This document shows positions 11,276 through 20,677 of a stretch of DNA of 64,000 nt, one piece after another. Location of the stretch: the NCBI GenBank assembly GCA_035610835.1, contig CM069447.1:64823060-64887059 (forward strand), given 5' to 3'. How positions within the stretch are numbered: the stretch's first letter is position 1; each line of letters opens with the position of its first letter. The DNA comes from Ophiura sarsii. Lineage: Eukaryota; Echinodermata; Ophiuroidea; Amphilepidida; Ophiuridae. The position numbers were made by a program, and so were the translations under genes. The notes under the pieces are model-generated. The model was not told the origin of the DNA and did no database searches. It was given only the letters and a program-made list of their open reading frames with translations.

Positions 11276-11659
11276 TGTTCATGACTGATAGCATAATTAA
11301 TGCAAACGACATTCGGCGCTCTGTTTCGATGCATAAGCTGTATTTAATAGCTACAGTTATACCTTCATTATAAGTTACGACGTATAAGTGCCGAAAATAA
11401 TCGTGAAAAACGTGAAAATCTTAAATAAAAATTAAATAACTAAATATTTTGTAATTCTCAGTTTTGGATCTGGACGGCAACAGAAATCTCAAAATCAAAT
11501 GTGAAGGGCCTAACATATACTTATCTAACTGCACGAACGTCGTAAGTACTCCGTACGGCGTTCTTGTATTCTGCAATCGTATTTCACAGAAAACCAAGGA
11601 CGTCGTAAGTACCACATATGGCGTGGTACTTACGATGTTCTTGTCATATTATATATTAA

Positions 11660-11800
11660 CCCTCTCCCACCTAAGGGGGCGGCGCAAAGGACAGTAGGTG
11701 ATCGCTTTTACATCCTTTTCGCTCATTTGACGAAAACAATGAGTTTACCTTACCCGTGGGTAGAGTAAGCCGTCAAAGTCTGATAATAGGGGTTGGGGCG
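11660..11800 (-). repeat. Dispersed repeat shared with the interior of the 33.9-34.9 kb element
   Basis: The reverse complement matches 34510-34640, sharing GACTTTGACGGCTTAC, TACCC[AG]CGGGTAAGGT, TTGTTTTCGTCAAA and GTAAAAGCGATCACCTA. The second location lies inside a mariner-like element, so this copy may be a remnant of a related element or of a nested insertion. Confidence 0.65.
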
Positions 11801-12118
11801 GGGCGTGATTTTTATAATCGCCTTTTTGAAAACTATCTTAATGGTATGGTCCTGAACATTATAGTATATGTTAGAAACATCGTTTCTATCACACATAGCA
11901 GAAGACCGGGTGAAATTCCAATAGTTGGAACTTTGTTGGCGAACATTTCAATTTCAAGTCTTGCCTATATTTCACTGTACAGCGAATACGGCGGGATTTT
12001 TATGAATTGGATGATAAGAACTATATGCGCAGTACCTATATGGATACTGCTAAAGAACCATGACGCCGGATATGGCTGTGTCGTAGTAGGGTCTTTGAAT
12101 GAATTGACCTGGAGGTAA
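11756..12118 (+). other. Unidentified 120-codon reading frame with possible splice donor
   Basis: The frame begins inside the dispersed repeat at 11660-11800, so its first ~15 codons are probably not genuine. Beyond that it encodes a hydrophobic stretch (roughly residues 30-100, with ITHSRRPGEIPIVGTLLA and a WMIRTICAVPIWILL segment) that might span membranes. Just before the stop lies GGAG|GTAAGT (junction 12114/12115), a consensus 5' splice site, so this could be an exon. No acceptor or partner exon was found and I do not recognise the protein. It could equally be chance or a decayed gene. Confidence 0.2.
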
Positions 12119-13330
12119 GTGGTAGCAATCTATTTCTGTGTTGTTTGTCTATTAATACTTTCTTTTATTAAATCCATATATGCCTTATATTTTAGGATGG
12201 AAAACAAATCCACATTCATTAACATGTCGTTCGTAAAATAAAGAACAATTTAAATAAATAAACCTGGAAAATTAAATAAAGTTTTGGAAATTAAATAATC
12301 ATTGAAGAAAATGAAATATAGTACGAGTTTACATCATATTAGAAGGGCCATGGGGATATGTACACAATTAGTAATATAAAACCCTATTTTATTAGACCAC
12401 TACAATTAAAATGGAACCTTTTAGAGTGAATTTTGCTAGAAGATGATTACTTTTTCGCACCAAAAAGTGAAAACAGTAGGTAGGTTAGCCTGCTCGATTT
12501 TCAAAATGAAGAGACATATCCGACAAGCTTGAAAATGTCATCGTAATAGCCCTTGTTTTTAGTAAACATACACATTTGAATGCTCAATATACCTAAATGA
12601 CATGCACATTTTAAAATGGAGTTGATGTTTTAAATAAAAACATCCTAAGCATTTACAGTTTACACAATTGTCCTAACTGCCAAGTCTTTTAAATGAAGGA
12701 TTTTATCATGCATACTTTCCGATTCTAGTTTAGCAACGCTCGTACGGGTAGGGGATATACTATTTAGTGTAGTGCACTCTTCATCATCACTTTGCATTTG
12801 CACAATTTTTAATTGACAGATCATCCACAATAAATAGGTAAACCAACATGAAATGCAATTTCAATTTCAATATACATGTATCTAAAAAATGTTTAATTGA
12901 AGACGCTCGAATAATGTATGCGGAGCGGATAGTGCACTAGACTTTTACCTGAAAAGGAGTTAAGCACTCAGTTTCGTGTGAACACCGCGTCACAGTTAAA
13001 CATGCACGGGCACACTCCGATCAGCTCACTGCGCATGCTTAACAACTCACATATTTCTGGTAGCCAATCAGAACAGTAGGTCGAAGTAGGTTGACCTCAT
13101 GTGCTTTGAAAGACGCCAGGTAAACATACTGTGACGTATGTGCGTCTACTGAAGACTTAAAATTAAATTAAAATGTACATCAATTTATCTGAATTCCTAT
13201 TCATAAATTGTTTTCATGTACATGGAATACTTGCCCTTACAATTTTAACATAATCACTGTTCCAGTGTTTTTCTATCTGATCGATTATTGTAAAGAAAAA
13301 TCATAAGATAGACATAAAGAGGTATTCTAA
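12119..13330. other. Intergenic, no gene seen
   Basis: AT-rich sequence with no identified gene. A short CpG-containing stretch lies at about 12960-13060. Confidence 0.4.
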
Positions 13331-13335
13331 TTACA

Positions 13336-14161
13336 GAATGATGTTAAAAACCTTGAGGAAAAATGGATTTTAATCCTACCATGTTTAAAAAAAGATAATG
13401 TAGATGCTAAGTCAAAGCTTGACAACATATATACAAGTATATATACAAAAGGTGCAATTATCAGATCAAGAATAAAGTGGTATGAAGAAGGTGAAGCCAG
13501 CACTAAATATTTTATGAGTTTAGAAACATACAAAGGCGAAACGAATTCAATAGTAGAATTAATAACAAAAAGAGGTACAGATATTACTAAATTAAATGAC
13601 ATATACGGGAACATATTATCATGAGTTATATAAATCAAAAAATGCAAACTGTGATGTTATTATTAATTACGTTAACATTAAATAAATCACCTGGCCGCGA
13701 TGGCTTAACGCTAGAATTGTATAATACATTTTGGGAAGATATAAAATAAATCGATACTGATTCACTTATTCAAGGCTTCAACAAAGGTGAACTTTAGGTT
13801 GCACAAAGAAGACGTGTCATAAAACTCTTATATAAAAGGGAGAAAGAAATGATCTAAACAATTATCGACCAATATTTGTTTGAACTATGATTACTAGATA
13901 TGTACTTTACCTATAACTAAAACAATGCCTGTATATTTAAACAAAGACATCAAATGGACAAACAGTCCGGTAAAATGTCTAGGACTGTATTTAAGCAAAG
14001 ACAAACAAGTAGCTGACGACCTAAATATGAAACCCAAAATAAACAAAATATATACAATTTTAAATGATTGGAAAGCAAGAAAACTTACATACTACAAGAA
14101 GGTAGCTATATTAAAAATCTTGGGTATATCACAACATTTTGTATAATGCGAATTCGTTATA
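13336..14161 (+). pseudogene. Decayed L1-like LINE reverse transcriptase, part 1
   Basis: Frames broken by stops and deletions encode reverse-transcriptase pieces in the correct order. WYEEGEASTKYFMSLE (about 13475-13530) is the L1-type segment ahead of the RT domain. KSPGRDGLTLELYNTFW (about 13685-13735) is the conserved RT block with PGxDG. The 13925-14146 frame has the thumb-like VKCLGLYLSK and LNDWKARKLTYYKK. The element lacks its 5' half, endonuclease domain and most of the palm, including the catalytic YADD. It is interrupted at 14160 by a mariner-like insertion and resumes at 15218. Confidence 0.8.
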
Positions 14162-15215
14162 CAGGGTGTCTCAAACAAATTACAACGCACCATTAGGCGA
14201 TCATAACTTCCTAATTAAGTATCTGCATTTTACAATTCAAACGGCAAAATGAGGCCAAATTAGTTTTCTACAATTAGAAGAAAACAGCGTTTAATTGTGT
14301 TAAGTAATTATGGAGATATCTGTGATTACGTACGAGTAGTCACGGAGCACTTCCATCCAAGTTGCATATTTTGACAGATTTTCACTTGCGCGGCTGGTTA
14401 CTTACTCATTAATGTTCAATTAGCCAGCACTGTTTAATACTATGATAACAAAGTTTAATCTGTGATCTAAGAATACTGAATAATCGATCATAACACTCAT
14501 AACACCCACAAAACCAAAAACAACACAACTCATTGTAAGGAGAGAGATATGACCATACGCTTTTAATTTAAACAAAACATTTATTTTGTTTTCAATTGCG
14601 ATACCAATAATTTGACCATCATGCGCAAAATTGACGATAATGTTATAATATACATGATTTCAGCCTTCAAGTTGCAAGACTAGAAGCTTGATTAGTTGTA
14701 TGCACGATGTTATTAGATCTTGAACTTGGTTTAATAACGACAATGTTCATATTTACCAAAATTACTATAATTTTGTTTCCAATTGTTATAAAAAGATTGA
14801 ACTTGTCCTACAAATTTTAAATGTTACTGTTCTTAGGTATAAAATGTGATGAAAATAATCTAGACAACTTTTATTTTAATATTTTGTGTTAAGCTTTGGT
14901 CTCATCTGGCATACTATTTGGTGTAAAATAAAATCTAGTTAATCCATGTCATTTTGTAGAGATGTATTGATTTCATGTATGTGCTGTCTGAATCACTCAC
15001 TTAATATGAGCAAACTTGGATGGAAGTGTTCCCAGACTAATGTTACGTAATTGCTCATTTCTCTAGAATTACTGAACCGAATCACATCCGGTTTTCTTTA
15101 AAGTATAGCAAACTATTTTGCCTTTATTTTTATTTTTGAGTTGTTCTATTCTAACACTTATTCAGAAAGTTAAAATCCTCTAAAGGTGCGTTGTAATTTG
15201 TTCTGAGACACCCTG
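14162..15215. mobile_element. Non-autonomous Tc1/mariner-like element
   Basis: The termini are inverted repeats of about 30 bp: CAGGGTGTCTCA then AACAAATTACAACGCACC, with one inserted G in the right copy. Both ends are flanked by TA (14160-14161 and 15216-15217), the mariner target duplication. The 1054-bp interior has no transposase frame. It sits inside the L1-like LINE, so it is younger. Its terminal CAGGGTGTCTCA is shared with the element at 33886-34917, whose inner repeat differs. Confidence 0.88.
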
Positions 15216-15217
15216 TA

Positions 15218-15561
15218 TGTTCCAAAATAATGTCATAAAAGCAGTCAACAATAAAATATTCAGGTATCTTTAGGGTTCTAACTGTGAAAAGGTCAAAAGA
15301 GATACAATCACTGGATATATGGAATATAGTGGCTTAAATATGCCTAATGTATAATATCACATACTAGCTCTAAAAACTAAATGGATTTCGAGATTACTTG
15401 ACCAGAATAAAGCTACCTCGTGGAAACGAGTTGTAAAACAATGGTTTGATCTACTTGGTGGATTACCCTTTTTACTCAATCTCAACTGTAAACGTGAAGA
15501 TTGTATATGATATAACTAAAGTTAAATTACCATCTGTTTAACAAGATCTATTATATTTATC
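15218..15561 (+). pseudogene. Decayed L1-like LINE, part 2
   Basis: This continues the LINE frame cut at 14160. Translated pieces include a GYMEYSGLNMPN-like segment and LKTKWISRLLDQNKATSWKRVV, the usual post-thumb region of L1-type proteins, followed by DLLYLSLIKW. Stops and shifts interrupt it. At about 15562 it gives way to an RTE-like fragment. Confidence 0.7.
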
Positions 15562-16152
15562 CTTGATAAAGTGGAAGACTTCAAATACCTTGGAGCCTGG
15601 ATGAACAACACTGAAAAGGACATCAAAACACGCAAAGCAGCTGCATGGAGAGCTTGTGGCAAACTTAGTCAGCTATGGAAGGCTAAATCATTATCCAGAA
15701 AGCTCAAAGAAAGACTGTTCATAGCTACAGTAGAATCCGTCCTCCTTTATGGATGTGAGGCATGGACAGTCACCCCAAAGCTTGGTAAACAACTGGATGG
15801 ATGCTACACTAGGATGCTAAGATCTGTGTTCAACATCAACTGGAGTCAGCATGTGACAAATAAGGACCTGTATAGGGACATGCCAAAAGTCTCGGACAAG
15901 ATCAGAGAACGCAGAGCAAGATTTGCTGGACACTGCTTCAGAGGGTCCAAGGAGCTTGTATACAAACTTATACATTGGATCCCAAAGCACGGAGCAAGAA
16001 AGCGTGGTAGACCAGCCCTGACCTACATTGACATACTCAAACGTGATACAGGACTGCAGGTGGAAGAAATCAAGACAGCTATGTTGGATAGGAAGATCTG
16101 GAGAGGCATTGTGGTTCGGAAAAATCATCCGCCCTAAGTCAAGTAAGTAAGT
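15562..16152 (+). pseudogene. 5'-truncated RTE-like LINE, 3' end
   Basis: An open frame of 188 codons (15571-16137, entering in frame from about 15565) encodes the C-terminal part of an endonuclease/RT retrotransposon protein. It has YLGAWMNNTEKDIKTRKAAA, then LLYGCEAWTV, LRSVFNINW, RRARFAGHCFR and KRGRPALTYID. This order is standard for RTE-type and related LINE C-termini. It is truncated at the 5' end, as most LINE insertions are, ends at a stop and carries a short (AAGT)n tail. It inserted into the L1-like LINE and was itself followed by the LTR element 15 bp downstream. Confidence 0.82.
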
Positions 16153-16166
16153 CATTCTATTAGAAT

Positions 16167-16990
16167 TGTAGCGGGAATCGCTTTTATTATAGGTTTTGGC
16201 TGTATTTTGATTATTTAATTATAATAACAGTTGGAATACCCTTAAGACCTATTTTTGTAATGTGCGTAGTAGTGGTTAGCGCCGATTTACTCATTGTTGA
16301 CCGTATCACGTTGACCGTACCGCTGCGCGGCCGTCACCTGACCTTTATGAGCCAATCAGGAGCGCTAAAATTAGCGTCGGTTTATGCTCCTCGCCATATT
16401 GGATTGGTGATGCTGTATACGCTGTGTTGGGAAAACGGAAGAGCTGAAAAGAAAACTTCCAAATCTTGCGAAAATCGGACGAATTGGTAGGCATCCTTGT
16501 AGAACAGAGCATTGGTAGCAGAGTGGAATCAGACGATCATCTTGGTGTGAATACCCATAGCCATAGGGGTTTACCTTGTGTTGCAAGGTCAGGTCAGGTC
16601 AGGTTAGACCAGGTTGTGGTAGAAGTAGGACGGACCGTTATAAAGACTTTGACCATTGACCCAATCTAATTAAAGTTTTTCTAGTTGTAATTGTTTTGGA
16701 TGCGTACAATAAAACCGACGTTGTGATATATATATATTGTGTAAGAAGGAGAGCGAAAATAAACTGTGAACTTAAATAATTGTCCGTGTCATTGGTTCGC
16801 GTTATAGAGCCGAAAACGCATGGTTCTGCCCTGCAAACGAACCCGCGTGGCTGATTAACTATATAAAAGGTTTCCAAATTAAACCCTTCCCACGCCCAAA
16901 ATTTGGTGGTGTCAGATCTGATCAATTCTGCACACTTGGACATCGCACGCGTGTGTAAATAAATCCTAGCTCGCTCGCGCTCCCGCGACA
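16167..16990 (+). repeat. 5' LTR
   Basis: It begins TGTAGCGGG and ends CGCGACA. It contains a TATATAAAAGG promoter box at 16860-16870, AATAAA signals at about 16708 and 16958-16963, and a small AGGTC tandem repeat near 16586-16605. Short open frames inside it are not genes. Confidence 0.95.
16860..16870 (+). promoter_or_regulatory. LTR TATA box
   Basis: TATATAAAAGG lies about 120 bp before the LTR end, with AATAAA at 16958-16963 further downstream. This is the usual U3-R layout, with transcription expected to start about 25-30 bp past the box. Confidence 0.6.
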
Positions 16991-16992
16991 AG

Positions 16993-17011
16993 TGGTGTCA
17001 GATGTGGGATT
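16993..17011 (+). other. Primer-binding site (tRNA-Leu type)
   Basis: TGGTGTCAGATGTGGGATT starts 2 nt after the LTR. It is complementary to the 3' end of animal tRNA-Leu (ending ...TCCCACTCCTGACACCA) except for two positions in the middle. Confidence 0.75.
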
Positions 17012-17107
17012 TTCATTTTTCTTTAACGACGAATTTTTGGCTGTGAGTAATTAAATTTTGACGGACTTTGACGGTAGACTGTTGACGGTGACGGACTCGG
17101 CTTCGAG

Positions 17108-19705
17108 ATGATGATGGCTCGGTCAAGGAGGAGGCATCGAGTCTCCGGCAGTATCATGCCGAAGATGAGGTATCGTGTGACCGGCAATAGTACGCCGAGG
17201 ATGACGGGCGAGAAGAGGCACCATGTAGCTGGTAGTGATGTGCCGACGAGGACGGGTGATGTGATAGGACGAGTTGCTGGTAGTGATGTGCCGATGAAGA
17301 CGGGTGATGTGATAGGACGAGTTGCTGGTAGTGATGTGCCGACGAGGACGGGTGATGTGATGGGACGAGTTGTTGGAAGTGATGTGCCGACGATGACGGG
17401 TGATGTGACGGGACAAGTTGCTGGTAGTGATGCGCCGATGAGGATGAGTGGTGTGATGGGACAAGTGCCCGGTGGTGGTATGGCGAGGAGGATGGATGAT
17501 GAGACGGTAGAGCAGAGGCACCTAGTGCCCGGTGGTGGTATGGCGAGGAGGATGGATGATGAGACGGTAGAGCAGAGGCACCTAGTGCCCGGTGGTGGTA
17601 TGGCGAGGAGGATGGATGATGAGACGGTAGAGCAGAGGCACCTAGTGCCCGGTGGTGGTATGGCGAGGAGGATGGATGATGAGACGGTAGAGCAGAGGCA
17701 CCTAGTGCCCGGTGGTGGTATGGCGAGGAGGATGGATGATGAGACGGTAGAGCAGAGGCACCTAGTGCCCGGTGATGGTATGGCGAGGAGCATGGATGAT
17801 TTGACGGGAGAGCAGGGGCACCAAGTGCCCGGTGGTGGTGTGCCGTTGATGACGGGTGAGCAGAGGCGGCGAGTGGTTGGTGGTAGTTTGCCGCAGATGA
17901 CGGGGGAGCAGATGGGAGGCGTGGTTGGTGGTAGTTTGCCGCAGAGGACGGGGGAGCATACGGGACAGGTGATTGGTGATGGTGTGCCGTTGATGAAGGG
18001 TGAGCAGAGGCGGCGAGTGGTTGATAGTGGTACTGCAATGAGGCCGGGGGAGGTGATTGGTGATAGTAGGCCGGCTATGACGGGTGAGTCGATGGGACAG
18101 GTGACTGTTGGCAGACCGGGTATGACGGGTGAACCAGGGAGTCAAGTGATCGGTGATAGTAAGCCGGTTATGATGGGTAAGTCGTATGGAGAAGTGACTG
18201 GTGGTAGGCCGGGGGAACATATACCGGTTGTTGATGATGATAGGCCGTTGATGTCGGTAGGGCATGCGGGGTTGATGAATGGTGATAGACAGCCTATGCA
18301 GGTTGGGCAGACGGGGTGTGAGGATGGTGGTAGTGCACCGCCGATACCTGCAGAGCAGACGAGGTGGAAGGGTGGTAGTGGTGCACCGTTGATGCCGGTC
18401 GATCAGACGTTGTTGATGGGTGGTAGTAGTTGCAGTGATGATGGTGGTAGTGGCGATCGACACGGAGTGGATTACAGTGATGATGTGGTAGTCGCTAACG
18501 GTAGAGATAGTGATAATAGTGGTAGCTTTGAGGAGGCTGGTAGTGCTGGTGGATATTCAAGCGGTGAAACCGAGTATTGGAAAACTGTGGAGAATAGTAG
18601 TGAAGTTGGTGATGGGTTGTTGCTGGGCCCAGGAACAAACGTTAGGTTGACAGGCGGTGCAGGTAGTGCTGGCTATGCTGATAGCGAGGGGAGTCACTGT
18701 AGTGATGATTCTGGGTTAGGATCACGTGTCACAGACGACACCGAGTTGGGGGAGTTGGTGGAGATGAAGCAGCTTAGGAGACAGCTATCGGAGCTGAAAG
18801 AGAAGTATGCACGGTCGGAAGCTGAAAGGTATGAGGAACGAGTAGTATATTTAGAATCACAAGAGGTTTTGGAGATGAATGCTAAACGGTGGTGTGAAAT
18901 TGACCGGGAGTCTCGTGAAAGGGAATGGCAGGAGATAGACGATGATTTAATGGATAGGGAGGAGGTGTTGGAGGCCAGAGAAGTTGAGCAGGAAGAGTTG
19001 CTGGAAAAGTTTAGGGTTAGGAACAATGAACAAGCTACCCTGATGGCAGAGAAAGAACGAGTTTTTCAGTTGAGTTGTGAAGAAAGGTTGAAAGTATTAG
19101 AGAAGGAACAGTTGGTTTTTACTGTTAACGGGGGAAGTTTGGTAGAAATGGAGGAGGATTTGAGGCGTAGAGGGGATGAAGTGGTGCGACGGGAAGCTTT
19201 GGTATGGCAACAGCAGAGTGAGGTGGCGATGAGGAAGCAGCTGGATTCGAGGGAGTATGACCGACGGGAGGGTGATATAATAGAGGGTGAGGTTGGATTG
19301 ATGTGTAGGACATTGGTTGAGGAGTTGCTTCAAAGAGTAGTGGAGACTGAACGGTTGCGTTCGGTGGCGGAATTTCAACGAAGGAAAGCGGAACTCGTGG
19401 CTGAAGAGGATGCGGTGAAGATGTTTCGGGGTCGATTGGAGGCCGAGGGACGGGAGTGTTGTAAAGAGTTGGGACGGAAGGAGTCGATGGTGAAGGAACG
19501 CGAGCTCGATTTGGGGCAGCGGACGCAGTTGTTGGTTAGTCAGGAGAGTGAGGCGCAGGTGATGAAAAGATTGGAGGGTGAGAAGCAGCAGAGTAAACTA
19601 AAAGAATTATCTGACCGGGAGAAAGAAGTGGCAGAAGGGGAGAAGAGGAATGAGGAGGTGTACGAAGAAGTAGTGTCGAAGAAGCGTAAATATGAGAGGA
19701 AATAG
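17108..19705 (+). CDS. LTR element gag-like ORF, part 1: repeat-rich region and coiled coil
   Basis: An 865-codon frame starts at the first ATG after the primer site. Residues ~1-430 are low-complexity, Gly/Val/Met/Arg-rich degenerate repeats: 48-bp units near 17231-17460, then five identical 60-bp units at 17467-17766 and a diverged sixth. Residues ~430-540 are acidic and Ser/Gly-rich. From ~545 to the end it is a highly charged (Glu, Arg, Lys, Gln) predicted coiled coil. It ends at a TAG (19703-19705), but the same frame stays open and coiled-coil-like beyond it into the capsid frame at 19775. The stop is therefore either a recent mutation or a site of readthrough. Presumed structural protein of retrotransposon particles; the extreme N-terminal length is unusual. 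Confidence 0.7.
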   Translation: MMMARSRRRHRVSGSIMPKMRYRVTGNSTPRMTGEKRHHVAGSDVPTRTGDVIGRVAGSDVPMKTGDVIGRVAGSDVPTRTGDVMGRVVGSDVPTMTGDVTGQVAGSDAPMRMSGVMGQVPGGGMARRMDDETVEQRHLVPGGGMARRMDDETVEQRHLVPGGGMARRMDDETVEQRHLVPGGGMARRMDDETVEQRHLVPGGGMARRMDDETVEQRHLVPGDGMARSMDDLTGEQGHQVPGGGVPLMTGEQRRRVVGGSLPQMTGEQMGGVVGGSLPQRTGEHTGQVIGDGVPLMKGEQRRRVVDSGTAMRPGEVIGDSRPAMTGESMGQVTVGRPGMTGEPGSQVIGDSKPVMMGKSYGEVTGGRPGEHIPVVDDDRPLMSVGHAGLMNGDRQPMQVGQTGCEDGGSAPPIPAEQTRWKGGSGAPLMPVDQTLLMGGSSCSDDGGSGDRHGVDYSDDVVVANGRDSDNSGSFEEAGSAGGYSSGETEYWKTVENSSEVGDGLLLGPGTNVRLTGGAGSAGYADSEGSHCSDDSGLGSRVTDDTELGELVEMKQLRRQLSELKEKYARSEAERYEERVVYLESQEVLEMNAKRWCEIDRESREREWQEIDDDLMDREEVLEAREVEQEELLEKFRVRNNEQATLMAEKERVFQLSCEERLKVLEKEQLVFTVNGGSLVEMEEDLRRRGDEVVRREALVWQQQSEVAMRKQLDSREYDRREGDIIEGEVGLMCRTLVEELLQRVVETERLRSVAEFQRRKAELVAEEDAVKMFRGRLEAEGRECCKELGRKESMVKERELDLGQRTQLLVSQESEAQVMKRLEGEKQQSKLKELSDREKEVAEGEKRNEEVYEEVVSKKRKYERK
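17467..17826 (+). repeat. 60-bp in-frame tandem repeat, 5 identical copies plus 1 diverged
   Basis: Units starting at 17467, 17527, 17587, 17647 and 17707 are identical. The unit at 17767 has several substitutions. Each encodes 20 residues (VPGGGMARRMDDETVEQRHL). Perfect identity indicates very recent expansion or homogenisation. Confidence 0.97.
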
Positions 19706-19774
19706 TCAGACCTCGATGATAGAGCTCGACTGTTAGGAACGGTAGAGAGTGAGCAGAAGCAAAAGTATGAGAAG

Positions 19775-20677
19775 TTGTGTGACGAAGTGAGTACGAGACT
19801 GGTTTTGGCTTCGGCGCGGGAGGAGAAAGCCATGGAGCTTTTTGGTCAGGTGATGAGGCAAGAGATGAGTCCGCACCAGTTTGACGGAGATGGTAATTGG
19901 CGGGCGTTTTATAAGCATTTTGAGGTTTGTCGAGAATACAACCAATGGACGGATGGGGACGCTGCGATGTGGTTGTATTACAGTTGCCAGGGTAGGGCAC
20001 TGATGGTGTTGGCTGGGAGTGAGGTTGACCTTCGAGAGATAGGCTATGCGGGTCTGGTTCGGTTGATGGCAAAGGAGTTTGGGCCGCGGGAGGATCCGGA
20101 GAGTTGGTATGCCGAACTTCAGCTGCGAGAACAAGGGCAGAGTGAGAGTTATAAAGATTTGGCCCAAGATATAAAGAGATTGACGTGTCTGGCGATGCCA
20201 AATTCTTCGAAACGGGAGAGAGACATAGCAGCTCGTCGGCATTTTTGTAGAGCTATCTCAGACCCAGAGGTGCGGAAGGAGGTTCATTCGTTCTCCCCTA
20301 GCACTCTAGAGGAAACACTGGATCTAGTTGAGAGAGGTAGTGCGTTTGAGAAGATAGAATATCGGAGAGGACAAAAACAGACGAAGAGTGGCGATGAGGA
20401 AGTAGAAAGGCTAGTGGAAGCCGATGAGGAAGTAGAAAGGCTAGTGGAAGCCGGAGATGTGTCAAAGGATAGTCGTGACAGTCCTGTGCCTTTGATGGGG
20501 AGTCAGAAGCAGAAGGTGGAGGTTAAGGATCCCGCTGTAATCGCTGGCGAGAATGGTAGTAGTATGGGGAAAGGAGTTACGTGGTCACAGGTGGTGAAGG
20601 AAGGGTCGACGGCGCGGGTGAGCAATGTTCAGGTGGGGGCGATATTGGTCAGACTGGGAGAGGTCAGCAGCCTGTGA
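19775..20677 (+). CDS. LTR element gag-like ORF, part 2: capsid domain
   Basis: This 300-codon frame is in phase with the preceding 865-codon frame and separated from it only by the TAG at 19703-19705. Residues ~35-195 look like the retrotransposon gag capsid: FDGDGNWRAFYKHFE, a W...AAMWLYYSCQGRALMVL helix pair, then LMAKEFGP and a basic ERDIAARRHF segment. That region assembles the particle shell. A 30-bp duplication at 20393-20452 repeats DEEVERLVEA. No zinc knuckle is in this frame. It lies in the overlapping frame starting at 20563, so a -1 shift or a mutation separates capsid and nucleocapsid. Homology is by pattern only. Confidence 0.75.
   Translation: MCDEVSTRLVLASAREEKAMELFGQVMRQEMSPHQFDGDGNWRAFYKHFEVCREYNQWTDGDAAMWLYYSCQGRALMVLAGSEVDLREIGYAGLVRLMAKEFGPREDPESWYAELQLREQGQSESYKDLAQDIKRLTCLAMPNSSKRERDIAARRHFCRAISDPEVRKEVHSFSPSTLEETLDLVERGSAFEKIEYRRGQKQTKSGDEEVERLVEADEEVERLVEAGDVSKDSRDSPVPLMGSQKQKVEVKDPAVIAGENGSSMGKGVTWSQVVKEGSTARVSNVQVGAILVRLGEVSSL

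Noticed and set aside
16260..16991. Short frames repeated at 23097-23855
   Set aside because: They lie within the LTRs and are identical only because the LTRs are; no protein similarity recognised.
17023..18463. Several long reverse-strand frames opposite the LTR element's gag-like ORF
   Set aside because: Shadows of the repeated coding strand; His/Pro/Ser-rich composition mirrors the repeats, and no start or domain evidence.
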